From contig NZ_CAKMMG010000001.1 of assembly GCF_927798115.1 (NCBI RefSeq), positions 1,550,001 to 1,614,000 on the forward strand: a DNA stretch of 64,000 nt. Direction: 5' to 3'. Source of the DNA: Paenibacillus auburnensis (lineage in GTDB: Bacteria; Bacillota; Bacilli; Paenibacillales; Paenibacillaceae). A program made the translations under genes and the position numbers. Every line of letters starts with the position of its first letter. Position 1 is the first letter of the stretch. Under the pieces are notes generated by a model. That model saw only the letters and a program-made list of their open reading frames with translations. It was not told the origin of the DNA and did no database searches. Positions 26,908 through 36,093 of this stretch are shown piece after piece.

Positions 26908-28139
26908 GGAACAAACCGGCCAAGGGCCGCTCCGTGCCGCCGCAGTCCAAGGAACGTTTCCCGCTGTCCCTTCTATGCCTTACCCTTGGCGCATTTGCAA
27001 TCGGCATGACCGAGTTTATCATCATGGGCCTGCTTCCCAATGTGGCCCATGATCTTGGCGTAAGCATCCCGCAGGCCGGCCAGCTGATTACCAGCTATGC
27101 GCTTGGTGTTGCCATCGGTGCACCCGTATTGACCATATTTACCCATAAGCTGCCGCAGAAAAAGCTGCTGATTATTCTCATGTGCATCTTTATTTTCGGC
27201 AACGCTATATCTGTCATTGCCCCGACCTATGTACTTCTGATTATCGCCCGTGTGCTTACTGCATTCGCTCACGGCACCTTCCTCGGGGTGGGAACGATCA
27301 TCGCCGCGAGACTCGTTAAGCCGGAGAAGCGCGCCGGAGCGGTCTCGGTTGTGCTTGCCGGTCTGACCGTGGCCAATATAATCGGCGTACCGTTCGGAAC
27401 CTTTATCGGCCAGCAGCTCGGCTGGCGGGCCTCCTTCGGGGCAATTACACTGCTCGGCATCGTGTCCCTATTCGGCATCATCCGGTTTATCCCCGTAATC
27501 GTCCAGCAGGAGACGGCCAATCTCCGTGAACAGGTACGGGGGCTGGTGAATCCGCAGGTGCTGCTGATTCTTCTTACCGGTGCACTTGGCTGTGGAAGCC
27601 TGTTCTCTTTGTTCACTTACATCACACCGATGCTGGAGAATATCAGCGGTTTTGCTGAACATCAGGTCACCTGGATTCTCGTATTATTCGGAGTGGGTGT
27701 CACGCTCGGCAACATTGTCGGCGGCAGGCTGGCCGACTGGAAGCTGATGCCTTCGCTCATGGTCAACTTCGCTGTTCTTGCATTGATCATTGCCATGCTC
27801 ACCTTGACTCTGCACCATCCTGTGCTGACAATCATCAATATCTTCCTCTGGGGAATCGCAGCGTTCGGCATTATGCCAGGCATCCAGCTGCGGATTATGA
27901 ACCTGGCGCATAAAGCACCGCTGCTTGCCACGACCTCAAGCCATTCGGCGCTCAATCTGGGCAATGCGGCAGGAGCTTATCTTGGCGGGCTTGCCATCAC
28001 TTCCTTTGGCTTATCGTCTATTCCCTGGCTATCCGCTGTCCTTGCCGTTCTGGCTTTGGCCGGTGCCTGGCTCAGCTACGCCTCGACCAGCAGCAGCGCT
28101 TCTGTCACCGCTGCGGCCGATGTTACTGCAGCTCCGTAA
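26904..28139 (+). CDS. AraJ/YdhP-like MFS transporter
   Basis: 411 residues with 12 predicted membrane segments. TEFIIMGLLPNVAHDLGVSIPQAGQLITSYALGVAIGAPVL is characteristic of the AraJ/YdhP/PbuE branch of the 12-TM exporters (DHA1). Likely exports sugars, purine nucleosides or drugs. The ATG overlaps the YbaK stop, so translation is coupled. The C-terminus is Ala/Ser rich (SSSASVTAAADVTAAP). Terminated by a strong hairpin at 28176. Confidence 0.87.
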   Translation: MRNKPAKGRSVPPQSKERFPLSLLCLTLGAFAIGMTEFIIMGLLPNVAHDLGVSIPQAGQLITSYALGVAIGAPVLTIFTHKLPQKKLLIILMCIFIFGNAISVIAPTYVLLIIARVLTAFAHGTFLGVGTIIAARLVKPEKRAGAVSVVLAGLTVANIIGVPFGTFIGQQLGWRASFGAITLLGIVSLFGIIRFIPVIVQQETANLREQVRGLVNPQVLLILLTGALGCGSLFSLFTYITPMLENISGFAEHQVTWILVLFGVGVTLGNIVGGRLADWKLMPSLMVNFAVLALIIAMLTLTLHHPVLTIINIFLWGIAAFGIMPGIQLRIMNLAHKAPLLATTSSHSALNLGNAAGAYLGGLAITSFGLSSIPWLSAVLAVLALAGAWLSYASTSSSASVTAAADVTAAP

Positions 28140-28175
28140 CGGTGGTTGTCCTGCGGGACTGGCCGGAACATAATA

Positions 28176-28217
28176 AGCAGGCCGGAGTCTCCTTGATGAG
28201 ACTCCGGCCTGCTTTTG
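28176..28217. terminator. Strong bidirectional terminator
   Basis: A perfect 16-bp stem (28176-28191 with 28198-28213) followed by TTTT, between the convergent MFS and solute-binding protein genes. Confidence 0.92.
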
Positions 28218-28235
28218 TGTTAGCATCACTGATAT

Positions 28236-29909
28236 TTATTCTACGCCTTTGCTGTTGACGATCTCCGTTACCTCTTGCGTAATAAGATCTCCACCCATAC
28301 GCTTCCAGTCCTTCACGAAATCATCGAATTCGCTCACCGGAGTTTCTCCGACGATAATATTGAGAAAGGTCTCGCTTTCCAGTGTCTGCAGCTTCGGCCA
28401 CACGCCTGCCATACCGGGTGTACTGCCGTAAAAGACGCTGCGCACCTGCTCGATTGCCGTCGTGGTTAATACAGCGACACCATATTTGTAAGCATTGGTT
28501 GCCTTCCAGCCCTCCAGATTCTTCTTGGGCTGCTCTTCCTCAGCGAGCCAGCGGTCATAGAGCAGCCGGGTGTCCGGATCCAGCAGATCCGGATCGATTT
28601 TGCCGTGCAGCGCCTGCTGCACATCGGCATAATGCTGCTCAATGGCACCGCTGTAGTCAATCAGCAGGTCGAACGGGTAGTAGGCACGCAACTGGATTCC
28701 AGTCTCGGCCGAGAAATCGTCCAGCTTATTGACCTCTGCCGTATTAGGGTCCCGTCTTCTCTCCAGCCGGGTGAACATATTCAGCAGCTTCACAACAGCT
28801 TCCGGATGCTCATAGCCCTTGCGGACCACCAGGTAACGGTCCGTCACTGGGGCCATGTGGGCAATGAATTTGCCGCTGCTGTCCAGCGGAGCCGCGTACG
28901 CCCGCCACTCTGCCTTGGTATCGGCGGCCACCGCCTCCGATAAAGGGTAATACGGCATCCACCAGGGACCGAAGAACATGCCGGACTGGCCGGAAATAAT
29001 CGGCTCCTGGGTCTCTTTATATAGAGCAAAGCCGGGATCGATCAGCCCGCGCTTGTACCATTCGGCCAGTTTGGCCAATGCCGCTTTGGTCTCGGGAGTA
29101 ATCGAACCGTATACAATAGCGCCGCTGCTGTCCTTTATCCAGTTGGTCGGAAAAGCATGGAAGGCGCTGAAGACCGCATCGAGGCCGTTAATATGCGGCT
29201 TCGTCCCATACACGATATTTTTGTAGGCGCTGAGGCCGAAGGTGTCGCGTTTGCCGTTGCCGTCAGGGTCTTGTTCGATGAATGCCTTGGCGATTCTTTC
29301 AATATCCTCGAAAGTGCGGGGGGCCGGCAGCTCCAGCCGGTCCAGCCAATCCTGGCGGACCCACAGCAGCATCGGAGAATCCGCATTGATCGCCACATTC
29401 GGCAGGCCGTACAGCCGGCCGCTGCGGGAGGCATCATCCAGCGCCTCGCCTCCGGTCGAGCTGTACATGTCCTTGATCAACGTAGAGCCGTATTGCTGGA
29501 AAGTGCCGGTCAGATCAGCAATCATATCGCTGTCGATCAGCTTCTTTAATTGATCCCTGTCGACAACCATCGCATCCGGCAGATCGTTGCTGTCAATCGC
29601 CAGCTGGGCTTTTTGCGTGTACAGCTCTTCACCTTTGGCCTCCCAGGAATGAACCACCTTGATATTCGACAGGCTCTCCAAGTAACGGGAAACCGGATTA
29701 TTGTCATTACTGTCTCCGTTATTCAGCCGGGAATCCGGGACCTTGAAGCCAATCCGCATCGTAACCGGCTGCTCATATTTACTGTAGGCGGAAGTCTCGG
29801 CAGTATTGCCTTGCTGTGCCCCGTTTGACTCTCCAGCAGAATCTTTGCCGCCGCAGGCCGGTAGACTGAGCAGCGCCAGCACGGAGAGGATAACACGCCG
29901 GGTCTTCAT
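28236..29909 (-). CDS. Extracellular solute-binding lipoprotein (second binding protein of the cluster)
   Basis: 557 residues. The signal peptide MKTRRVILSVLALLSLPAC has a lipobox ending at Cys19. The mature part is a large family-1 type binding protein of the LplA kind (WVRQDWLDRLELPAPRTFEDIERIAKAF; NGKRDTFGLSAYKN; IAHMAPVTDRYLVVRKGYEHPE). It should bind an oligosaccharide outside the cell. Its ATG overlaps the stop of the YesN-like regulator by one base (TAATG), so it is translated with the two-component genes, not with the permeases. It may act as a sensor input or an alternative binding protein (inference). Confidence 0.88.
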   Translation of the reverse strand: MKTRRVILSVLALLSLPACGGKDSAGESNGAQQGNTAETSAYSKYEQPVTMRIGFKVPDSRLNNGDSNDNNPVSRYLESLSNIKVVHSWEAKGEELYTQKAQLAIDSNDLPDAMVVDRDQLKKLIDSDMIADLTGTFQQYGSTLIKDMYSSTGGEALDDASRSGRLYGLPNVAINADSPMLLWVRQDWLDRLELPAPRTFEDIERIAKAFIEQDPDGNGKRDTFGLSAYKNIVYGTKPHINGLDAVFSAFHAFPTNWIKDSSGAIVYGSITPETKAALAKLAEWYKRGLIDPGFALYKETQEPIISGQSGMFFGPWWMPYYPLSEAVAADTKAEWRAYAAPLDSSGKFIAHMAPVTDRYLVVRKGYEHPEAVVKLLNMFTRLERRRDPNTAEVNKLDDFSAETGIQLRAYYPFDLLIDYSGAIEQHYADVQQALHGKIDPDLLDPDTRLLYDRWLAEEEQPKKNLEGWKATNAYKYGVAVLTTTAIEQVRSVFYGSTPGMAGVWPKLQTLESETFLNIIVGETPVSEFDDFVKDWKRMGGDLITQEVTEIVNSKGVE

Positions 29910-31312
29910 TATAGATTCATCCTCTCTGCACGGTAATCGCTTGGCAGCCGACCGACCCGTTCCCGGAAGAGCCTGCTGAAATACCGGTCATCCTCAAAGC
30001 CAGATCTGCAGGCGATCTCATGCACCGGATAGTTTGTCTCCAGCAGCAGCGATTTGGCCAGCTCAAGCCGCATTCCGCGCAGGACTTCGCCGAAGCTCTC
30101 GCCGGCAAAGCGGGCGAAGCACTGGCTGAAATAGCCCCGGCTCATATTGATATACGCGGCGACATCCCCCTGATTGATTTTGTCCCCGGCATGCTGCTTC
30201 ATATACCGGACGGCGCGGATGAGGCAGAACATCAACTCCTTGCTCAGTCCCAGCTCAACCATCCGCCGCTGAATATGAGCGGCGAACTGCCGCAGCCATT
30301 GCTTCCAGCGGCACCAGTTCACGTTACTGCCAGCCGCAGCCGCTAGTTCAGCAGCTTCGTCCGGAGTAAGCAGCAGCGGACTCCAGCTCTGAAGCATCGC
30401 GTGGCCGAAGGCGGCTATCGCCTCAGGGGAAGGCTGCTGGCACAGGACACCGGCGGTGAACTCCTCCCAGTCGGCCCGTTCAATCGTCCACCTGAGATTC
30501 TGCGCACCTTGGAGCACCGGTTCCTTCCCGCTTGCATTCCTGTTACTGGACCAGGCCAGCTTTAGCTCCGGATAATTCAGTCTTGCCGGTTCTTCCTCAC
30601 CAGTGTAATAGAACAGCGCCATCCGCGCTGTCTTAGCCAAGACCTCCTCCAGCTCTTGGAGGCTCTGGTCGCGCAGGCCGCTCACCAGCGCCGTCTGCCA
30701 GCGTCCGTCCAGAACAGAGCTGAGCTCCCGCTGCAGCTCCTGCTCACTAAACCGCTGAGGGAGCGGCGACATCCACTGCTCCCTCAGGGCAATCAGCGGC
30801 TGGTTCTTCACCAGCGAGAGCTGAAACAGCTCCTCTTCATTGATTGGAGCCTTTAAAGGCAGATAGAGCACAGCCCTGTCCGCACTCATCACCATACCCG
30901 CCCCGCGGCTAAGCGACTCTCTTGTGCTGTCCTCCCATTTGATACGTTCCACCAGCCGCGAGATCGTTTCATCGGCATTTTCTACTTCAAGCAGCGTTTT
31001 GACAATATAATCGACGGCCCCGAGACGAAGGGCTTCCTGCACATAGTCAAATTCATGATGACAGGTCAGCACCACGCAGCGGATGGCGGGAAACCGCTGA
31101 CGCACCTGCCGGATCAGGTCAAAGCCGGACATGCCAGGCATGGTAATATCCACAAACAGCAGATCGGCCTCCTGCTCCCGCAGCAGGGCCAGCGCAGCAT
31201 TACCGTCTCCGGCTTCACCGACGATGACGACACCGAAGGACGGCCAGTCAATCAGCGAGATGAAGCCTTTGCGCACCAGGCGCTCATCATCGACAACAAC
31301 AGCTTTAATCAT
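29909..31312 (-). CDS. YesN-like response regulator with AraC-type HTH
   Basis: 467 residues. The receiver at 1-120 has DD at the pocket and Asp in LLFVDITMPGMSG. A long low-complexity middle part follows, then a C-terminal AraC/XylS double helix-turn-helix at about 365-465 (INQGDVAAYINMSRGYFSQCFARFAGESFGEVL; EIACRSGFEDDRYFSRLFRERVGRLPSDYR). The start overlaps the kinase stop by 8 bp. The expected target is the adjacent ABC operon, where 21-bp direct repeats are found. Confidence 0.92.
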   Translation of the reverse strand: MIKAVVVDDERLVRKGFISLIDWPSFGVVIVGEAGDGNAALALLREQEADLLFVDITMPGMSGFDLIRQVRQRFPAIRCVVLTCHHEFDYVQEALRLGAVDYIVKTLLEVENADETISRLVERIKWEDSTRESLSRGAGMVMSADRAVLYLPLKAPINEEELFQLSLVKNQPLIALREQWMSPLPQRFSEQELQRELSSVLDGRWQTALVSGLRDQSLQELEEVLAKTARMALFYYTGEEEPARLNYPELKLAWSSNRNASGKEPVLQGAQNLRWTIERADWEEFTAGVLCQQPSPEAIAAFGHAMLQSWSPLLLTPDEAAELAAAAGSNVNWCRWKQWLRQFAAHIQRRMVELGLSKELMFCLIRAVRYMKQHAGDKINQGDVAAYINMSRGYFSQCFARFAGESFGEVLRGMRLELAKSLLLETNYPVHEIACRSGFEDDRYFSRLFRERVGRLPSDYRAERMNL

Positions 31313-33053
31313 CGAAGTCCTCCTTGCTCTTACGCGGGATAATGATGGATATAGTTGTTCCTTCGCCCTCTCCGCCTTTGATCTGCAGTTCCATTTGCCC
31401 GTCGTAGTAGGTCCTCAGCATCCGCATCACGTACGCGAACCCGATGCCGAGCCCCCGCTTTTTGGCGCTGTCATCCGAGAGCAGCTCTTCAATCTGAGCG
31501 TCAGTCATACCTGCCCCGTTATCCTTTACACACAGCTGTACTTCAGTACTGCCGTGCGCCTTAATAATGACATCCACTCTGCCGTTGTCGCTGAGTCCGT
31601 GATAAATCGAATTTTCCACCAGCGGCTGGAGCAGGAACCGCGGCACTGCCGCCGTAAGTACATTATCCTCGGCCTGCACATTGAATTCGAATTCATAATC
31701 ATAACGGATACGCTGCAGCTCCATATAATTGCGGATCGCTTCAATTTCTTCACCAATCGTCACAATGATGCTCTGTTTGCCAAGATTATAATGCAGCACC
31801 TTCACCAGCAGGGTTACCAGCTTGTCAATTTCCTTCTGCCCGTTCAACCGGGCAAGCCACTGGACCGTGTTAAGTGTATTGTGCAGAAAATGCGGGTTGA
31901 TCTGGCTGAGCAGCTTCTCGATTTCAAACTGGCTTTTCTGCTTCTCATTGCGGGCAACGGCCTGAATCAGCTCATTCACCTGATCCTTCATCTGCTGGAA
32001 ATTGCTCAGCACGAAATCGAACTCCTCCACATTCGTAAACGCAACCGGTGCGGTGACATTTTCGGCCATCCGGATAATCTCCACGTTGACCTTGCGCAGC
32101 GGGCCATAGATCTTCTTCCAGATTAGCCAGGCCAGAACTCCTGCGAACAGCAGCGTCAAAAGAGCCAGCAGAATCATTTTGTAGAACCAGGTGTAAATCT
32201 CGCTGTTGAACACTGATTTTTTAACGACAGCCACCAGCTTCCAGCCCTGCGGGCTTTCATAACGGAACAGATGATAGCCATCCAGCACTTCATGGCCCTC
32301 ACCTCCGCTTGTTCCGGCGGCTTTGACGATTTTGCCTGGCACCTCGCCGTCGATCTTATGGGTCAGCGTCCCGCTTTGGTTCACCAGCAGATGGTTTACT
32401 TTCATGCCATAAGCTTCCTGATTGAAAATTTTGCGCAGCAGGCTGTAATTCGTCTCCAGGTAAATATACAATTCATTCCGGCCGTTCACCCGCACAATCC
32501 GCTGCTCGGAGAAGACGACATTGTCACCGACAGCATACATTGTGCTATGCGGCCCGAAATAGTCTGCTCCGTTATAGCGCATGAAAGAGGGGAGCGTGCT
32601 AACATCGAAGCTCTGCCGGGTGCTCATGTTCGTGAACAGCACAGGGTCCTTGCTGCCGGGCATGATATAAGCTGTCAATCCGATATAGGGATTGGTGAAA
32701 TTGACGAGATTAATCTTCTGGTTGATCGAATTCATAATCTGCGATTTGCGGTAAATCTGTTTCTCCTGCAGAAAAGAATTCATCTCTTCCACAATCTGCC
32801 CGTCGAGCGCGAACTGCTTAGAGGCGAAATCCAGATTGTCGATCGCATTTTCCAGGCTGAGCGCTTCCTGGCGCAGACTCGCGCTGATGCCGCTGCCGAT
32901 TTTGCCGGACAGAATCGAATAAATTGAGGTATAGGATACAATTCCGACGATCAGAAGCGGCAGCAGCGTGCCGATCAGCAAATAAATGACCAGTGTAGTC
33001 CGCAAAGATTTAACTGCCGGAGCACGGCTCCTCCCTAGCTTCGTTCTGCGCAT
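31305..33053 (-). CDS. YesM-like sensor histidine kinase
   Basis: 582 residues. TM1 is at about 22-45, an extracytoplasmic Cache-like domain to about 285, TM2 at 290-312 and HAMP to 360. The His_kinase domain has QINPHFLHNTLNTVQWL (phospho-His) and HATPase has LLQPLVENSIYHGL, DNGAGM and GLGIGFAYVMRML. This family pairs with YesN-type regulators to control sugar ABC importers. A cre-like sequence (33076-33089) lies 23 bp before the start. Confidence 0.92.
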   Translation of the reverse strand: MRRTKLGRSRAPAVKSLRTTLVIYLLIGTLLPLLIVGIVSYTSIYSILSGKIGSGISASLRQEALSLENAIDNLDFASKQFALDGQIVEEMNSFLQEKQIYRKSQIMNSINQKINLVNFTNPYIGLTAYIMPGSKDPVLFTNMSTRQSFDVSTLPSFMRYNGADYFGPHSTMYAVGDNVVFSEQRIVRVNGRNELYIYLETNYSLLRKIFNQEAYGMKVNHLLVNQSGTLTHKIDGEVPGKIVKAAGTSGGEGHEVLDGYHLFRYESPQGWKLVAVVKKSVFNSEIYTWFYKMILLALLTLLFAGVLAWLIWKKIYGPLRKVNVEIIRMAENVTAPVAFTNVEEFDFVLSNFQQMKDQVNELIQAVARNEKQKSQFEIEKLLSQINPHFLHNTLNTVQWLARLNGQKEIDKLVTLLVKVLHYNLGKQSIIVTIGEEIEAIRNYMELQRIRYDYEFEFNVQAEDNVLTAAVPRFLLQPLVENSIYHGLSDNGRVDVIIKAHGSTEVQLCVKDNGAGMTDAQIEELLSDDSAKKRGLGIGFAYVMRMLRTYYDGQMELQIKGGEGEGTTISIIIPRKSKEDFDD

Positions 33054-33075
33054 TCCGCTTGCTCTCCTCTTTTAA

Positions 33076-33089
33076 TGAAAGCGTTTTAT
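33076..33089. promoter_or_regulatory. Weak cre-like site before the YesM-like kinase
   Basis: TGAAAGCGTTTTAT matches the catabolite-responsive element TGWAANCGNTNWCA except for the last two bases. It lies upstream of the kinase start. Confidence 0.35.
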
Positions 33090-33131
33090 CATACGATATC
33101 AGAATACCAGATTTTTCCGGGGCTGAATATA

Positions 33132-33168
33132 ATAAGGCAGCGCAGCCTTTTTTGCCGCCCTGCCTTAT
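33132..33168 (-). terminator. Intercistronic hairpin after the binding-protein gene
   Basis: A 9-bp stem, ATAAGGCAG (33132-33140) with CTGCCTTAT (33160-33168), lies between the binding protein and the kinase. There is no U run, only a T/A-rich tail on the minus strand, so it may be an attenuator or mRNA stabiliser. Confidence 0.5.
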
Positions 33169-33187
33169 GCCTATGATTAGAGCCGCA

Positions 33188-35023
33188 TTATTTTACACTT
33201 TTACGGGCTTCGAACAACTCTTCTGCCTTTTTAACCGAGAAATCCATCACGTCGGCATAGCCGAGGCCGTTCACCTTGTCGTGCATCTCTTTGTTCAGCT
33301 TATCAAATTCCGCCTGATTCTTCGCAAACACCATCTTCCAGGAAATCTGCTGGATCACGGTGCCGATCTGTTTGTTTTTCTGTTCCAGCGTTTTATCCAT
33401 CGTCAGCGGCTCTTTGCCGGTGAAGCCCTGAGGAGCAACGGCGAGCAGATTATTTTTCTCAAAATATTCCTTAGCTGTCAGCACGCCCATCTTCGCTCTC
33501 CAGTCACTGTCCAGCTTCGACGGATTACGTTCCAGCGTTGTCTTCCACAGGTTGTGGTCATACGGCTCGTTTGTCTCTGGGTTCACCATCGCCGGAACCA
33601 CAAATGAGAAGTTCATCTGATTAGAGCCGTAGTAGTAGTCGCCGCCGCCGTATTCTTCCGGCACTTGTGTATTCTGCTGGTCCGTATAGGCTTTCCATCC
33701 AAAGTCAGTAACGACCGGCTGGCCGCTTGCGTCAATATCCCAGGTCAGACCCTTCGGACCATTCGGTACAGCCGTTCCGCTCCCTGCGGAGAGCATCGCG
33801 CCTTCCGGTGTATACATCCAGTTAATGAACTCCATAATCCGCGCCGGGTCCTTCGCCTTCGCACCGATCGAAATAATACCGTTGCCTCCGTACACATTGA
33901 ATCCGGTGGAATACATCAGCTCATCCTTAAACGGTACCAGTGCGAACCCTTTGCCTTCGGCTGTTCTTTCCGCTGTATTGTAGTTAGCTGCGCCAAGCCA
34001 CGGGAACCAAGAGAACAGCAGGCGGCCGTCCTTGTATTTCGCTACAACATCATCGAATTTCTGGGTCAGGGAATCCGGATCAAGCAATCCCATCTGATTG
34101 GCTTCGTAATACAGCTTCAGCGATTTCATGTACCAGCTGTCTTCGGAGAGGAAATCATAATATTTCTCTTCATCGGCTTTGACATAAAGCGCTGTATCCG
34201 GAATTTCATCATAACCCAGCATGTTGGCGAATTGCTTCGCCAGCGTCATTTTGTAGTTACCGTCCCAGTCCGACCAGAGCGAGAAAGCATAGGTTTTCTT
34301 GCCCTGCTCATTCTTCGGTTCAAGCTCCTGCATCTTTTTCAGCACAGGCAGATAGTCTTCGATCGAGTTAATCTCAGGGGCTCCGATTTGCTGGTACAGA
34401 TCCCAACGCAGATCCGGTCCCCAGGTCATATCCTTGCCTTCGGACGGGCCGGAAGGGTTAGTTGCCACGCTGTTGCCGATGCCGTAGACCGCGCTGCCGC
34501 CGCCAAAAGCAACTTTAGCCTTTTCTACAGCTTTCGGGAACTGCTTCGTGATATCTGTACCGTATTTGTCGAGCAGGCCGTCCTGTGTCCAGTCCAGCAG
34601 GAGTTTGCCTTTGATCGCATTCGGGTAGTGGTTCTTGTCATCCCCGAAGATGATGATGTCGCCTAGATCACCGGAAGCCATCATTGCGGAGATTTTGGTA
34701 TCCCCGCCGGTCAGATTGGAAGCAACAATATCCAGCTCAATATTGAATTTGTCCTTGATCACTTTCGCGAACCAGCCGGTTTGCGGTCCGGCATAGTTGG
34801 CGGTCGTTGAGAAGACAGTGAGCTTAAGCGGCTTGGAATGATCCAGAGTGCCGTCATCCGGCGCCGCTGTGGCTTCCGTAGTATCTGTAGCTTCAGCCGC
34901 AGGCTTATCCGTGCTCTCCGCCTGGCCGGTATTCCCGCTGTTATTGTTCCCCCCGCCGCAGGCTGCCAGCGCGAACACCATTACCGCGCACAGCAGCATC
35001 AGCGACAACCTTTTAAATCTCAT
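33188..35023 (-). CDS. LplA-like extracellular solute-binding lipoprotein
   Basis: 611 residues. The signal peptide MRFKRLSLMLLCAVMVFALAAC has lipobox LAAC, followed by a Gly/Asn/Thr/Glu-rich linker. The mature domain is typical of the LplA group, which binds oligosaccharides (KPLKLTVFSTTANYAGPQTGW; SIGAKAKDPARIMEFINWMYTPEG). ATG 35023 has AGGGGG at 7 nt; ATG 35029 abuts it. It lies 163 bp after the second permease and before the intercistronic hairpin, a layout that lets the binding protein be made in excess. Confidence 0.92.
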   Translation of the reverse strand: MRFKRLSLMLLCAVMVFALAACGGGNNNSGNTGQAESTDKPAAEATDTTEATAAPDDGTLDHSKPLKLTVFSTTANYAGPQTGWFAKVIKDKFNIELDIVASNLTGGDTKISAMMASGDLGDIIIFGDDKNHYPNAIKGKLLLDWTQDGLLDKYGTDITKQFPKAVEKAKVAFGGGSAVYGIGNSVATNPSGPSEGKDMTWGPDLRWDLYQQIGAPEINSIEDYLPVLKKMQELEPKNEQGKKTYAFSLWSDWDGNYKMTLAKQFANMLGYDEIPDTALYVKADEEKYYDFLSEDSWYMKSLKLYYEANQMGLLDPDSLTQKFDDVVAKYKDGRLLFSWFPWLGAANYNTAERTAEGKGFALVPFKDELMYSTGFNVYGGNGIISIGAKAKDPARIMEFINWMYTPEGAMLSAGSGTAVPNGPKGLTWDIDASGQPVVTDFGWKAYTDQQNTQVPEEYGGGDYYYGSNQMNFSFVVPAMVNPETNEPYDHNLWKTTLERNPSKLDSDWRAKMGVLTAKEYFEKNNLLAVAPQGFTGKEPLTMDKTLEQKNKQIGTVIQQISWKMVFAKNQAEFDKLNKEMHDKVNGLGYADVMDFSVKKAEELFEARKSVK

Positions 35024-35063
35024 CTTCATTCCCCCTAAACGTTTTGTGGGCATCAACTACATT

Positions 35064-35077
35064 TGAAACCGCTTCGT
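35064..35077. promoter_or_regulatory. Possible cre/LacI-type site before the LplA-like gene
   Basis: TGAAACCGCTTCGT has the TGAAANCGNT core of a cre but a poor right half. It is 40 bp upstream of the binding-protein start. Confidence 0.25.
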
Positions 35078-35186
35078 ACAAAACTTGCTTTGTGATGATG
35101 AACTCTATAAAGTACAAGCTCTGCCTGCCGGCGGAGCAGCACTCCAAATCCTCAGGATTTCAGGCGTTCAGGCGGCCTATACAAGA

Positions 35187-36080
35187 TTAGCCTTTGACCG
35201 CACCGATCATGATGCCTTTGACAAAAAACCGCTGGAAAAACGGATACACAATCAGAATCGGCAGCACCACTATCATCGTCACCGTCATCCGCACGGAGGT
35301 TGGCGTCTGCATGTTCTGGACACTCGCCGCCATATCCGGGGAATTACGGATCAAGGCCGCCAGCGAGCTCGACTCGTTCAAATACCGCCAGAGCAGGAAC
35401 TGCAGTGTAAAGTATTTGGTATCTGTCATCAGGAATGCGGTGTCGATGAAGGAGTTCCACTGATTGACCGCTGAGAAAATGGTAATCGTCGCCAGAATCG
35501 GCGTGGTCAGCGGCACAATAATACTCCAGAACACCCGCAGATAACCTGCCCCGTCGATGCTTGCGGATTCCTCAAGGGAAGGCGGGATCGCCTCCACAAA
35601 GGTTTTGACCAGAATGATGTTAAAGGGGGTAATGATTGTCGGCAGAATATAAGCCAGATAATTGTTAGTCAGATGCAGATTGTGCATCGTGATATACCAG
35701 GGAATCAGTCCGGCGCTGAAATACATCGTCACCACAACGCTGCGGTACCAGATCTGGCGGCCCCACATTTCCTTTTTGGTGAACAGGTAGCCGAGGAAGG
35801 CTGACGCGCCAACGGTCAGAAGGGTTCCGATAACCGTCCGGTAGACCGATACAAGCGCCGCATGGCTCAGCCCGCTGATCCGCAGTACCTTGGAGTAGTT
35901 GTCAAAATGGATTTCCCGCGGATAAAACTTGATGTACCCTGCTGCACTGAGATCATTGGAGCTGATCGTGTTGATGAACAGATAATAAAACGGGTAAATG
36001 CAGCTCAGTGTGAACAAGCCGAAGAGCACGTAGATGATTCCCTGGAACAGGGCATCGCCTGGCTTCAGTTTCTTGCGCAA
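35187..36080 (-). CDS. LplC-like carbohydrate ABC permease
   Basis: 297 residues with six membrane segments and the EAA-loop EAIPPSLEESASIDGAGYLRVFWSIIVPLTTP that contacts the ATPase. It ends with the family tail FFQRFFVKGIMIGAVKG. The start is probably TTG 36080, preceded by AAAGGGGTG; ATG 36110 overlaps the upstream permease and lacks a good binding site. It forms a heterodimer with the LplB-like protein. No ATPase gene is nearby, so a shared MsmX-type ATPase is likely (inference from related systems). Confidence 0.9.
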   Translation of the reverse strand: MRKKLKPGDALFQGIIYVLFGLFTLSCIYPFYYLFINTISSNDLSAAGYIKFYPREIHFDNYSKVLRISGLSHAALVSVYRTVIGTLLTVGASAFLGYLFTKKEMWGRQIWYRSVVVTMYFSAGLIPWYITMHNLHLTNNYLAYILPTIITPFNIILVKTFVEAIPPSLEESASIDGAGYLRVFWSIIVPLTTPILATITIFSAVNQWNSFIDTAFLMTDTKYFTLQFLLWRYLNESSSLAALIRNSPDMAASVQNMQTPTSVRMTVTMIVVLPILIVYPFFQRFFVKGIMIGAVKG

Positions 36081-36093
36081 TGGAATCACCCCT

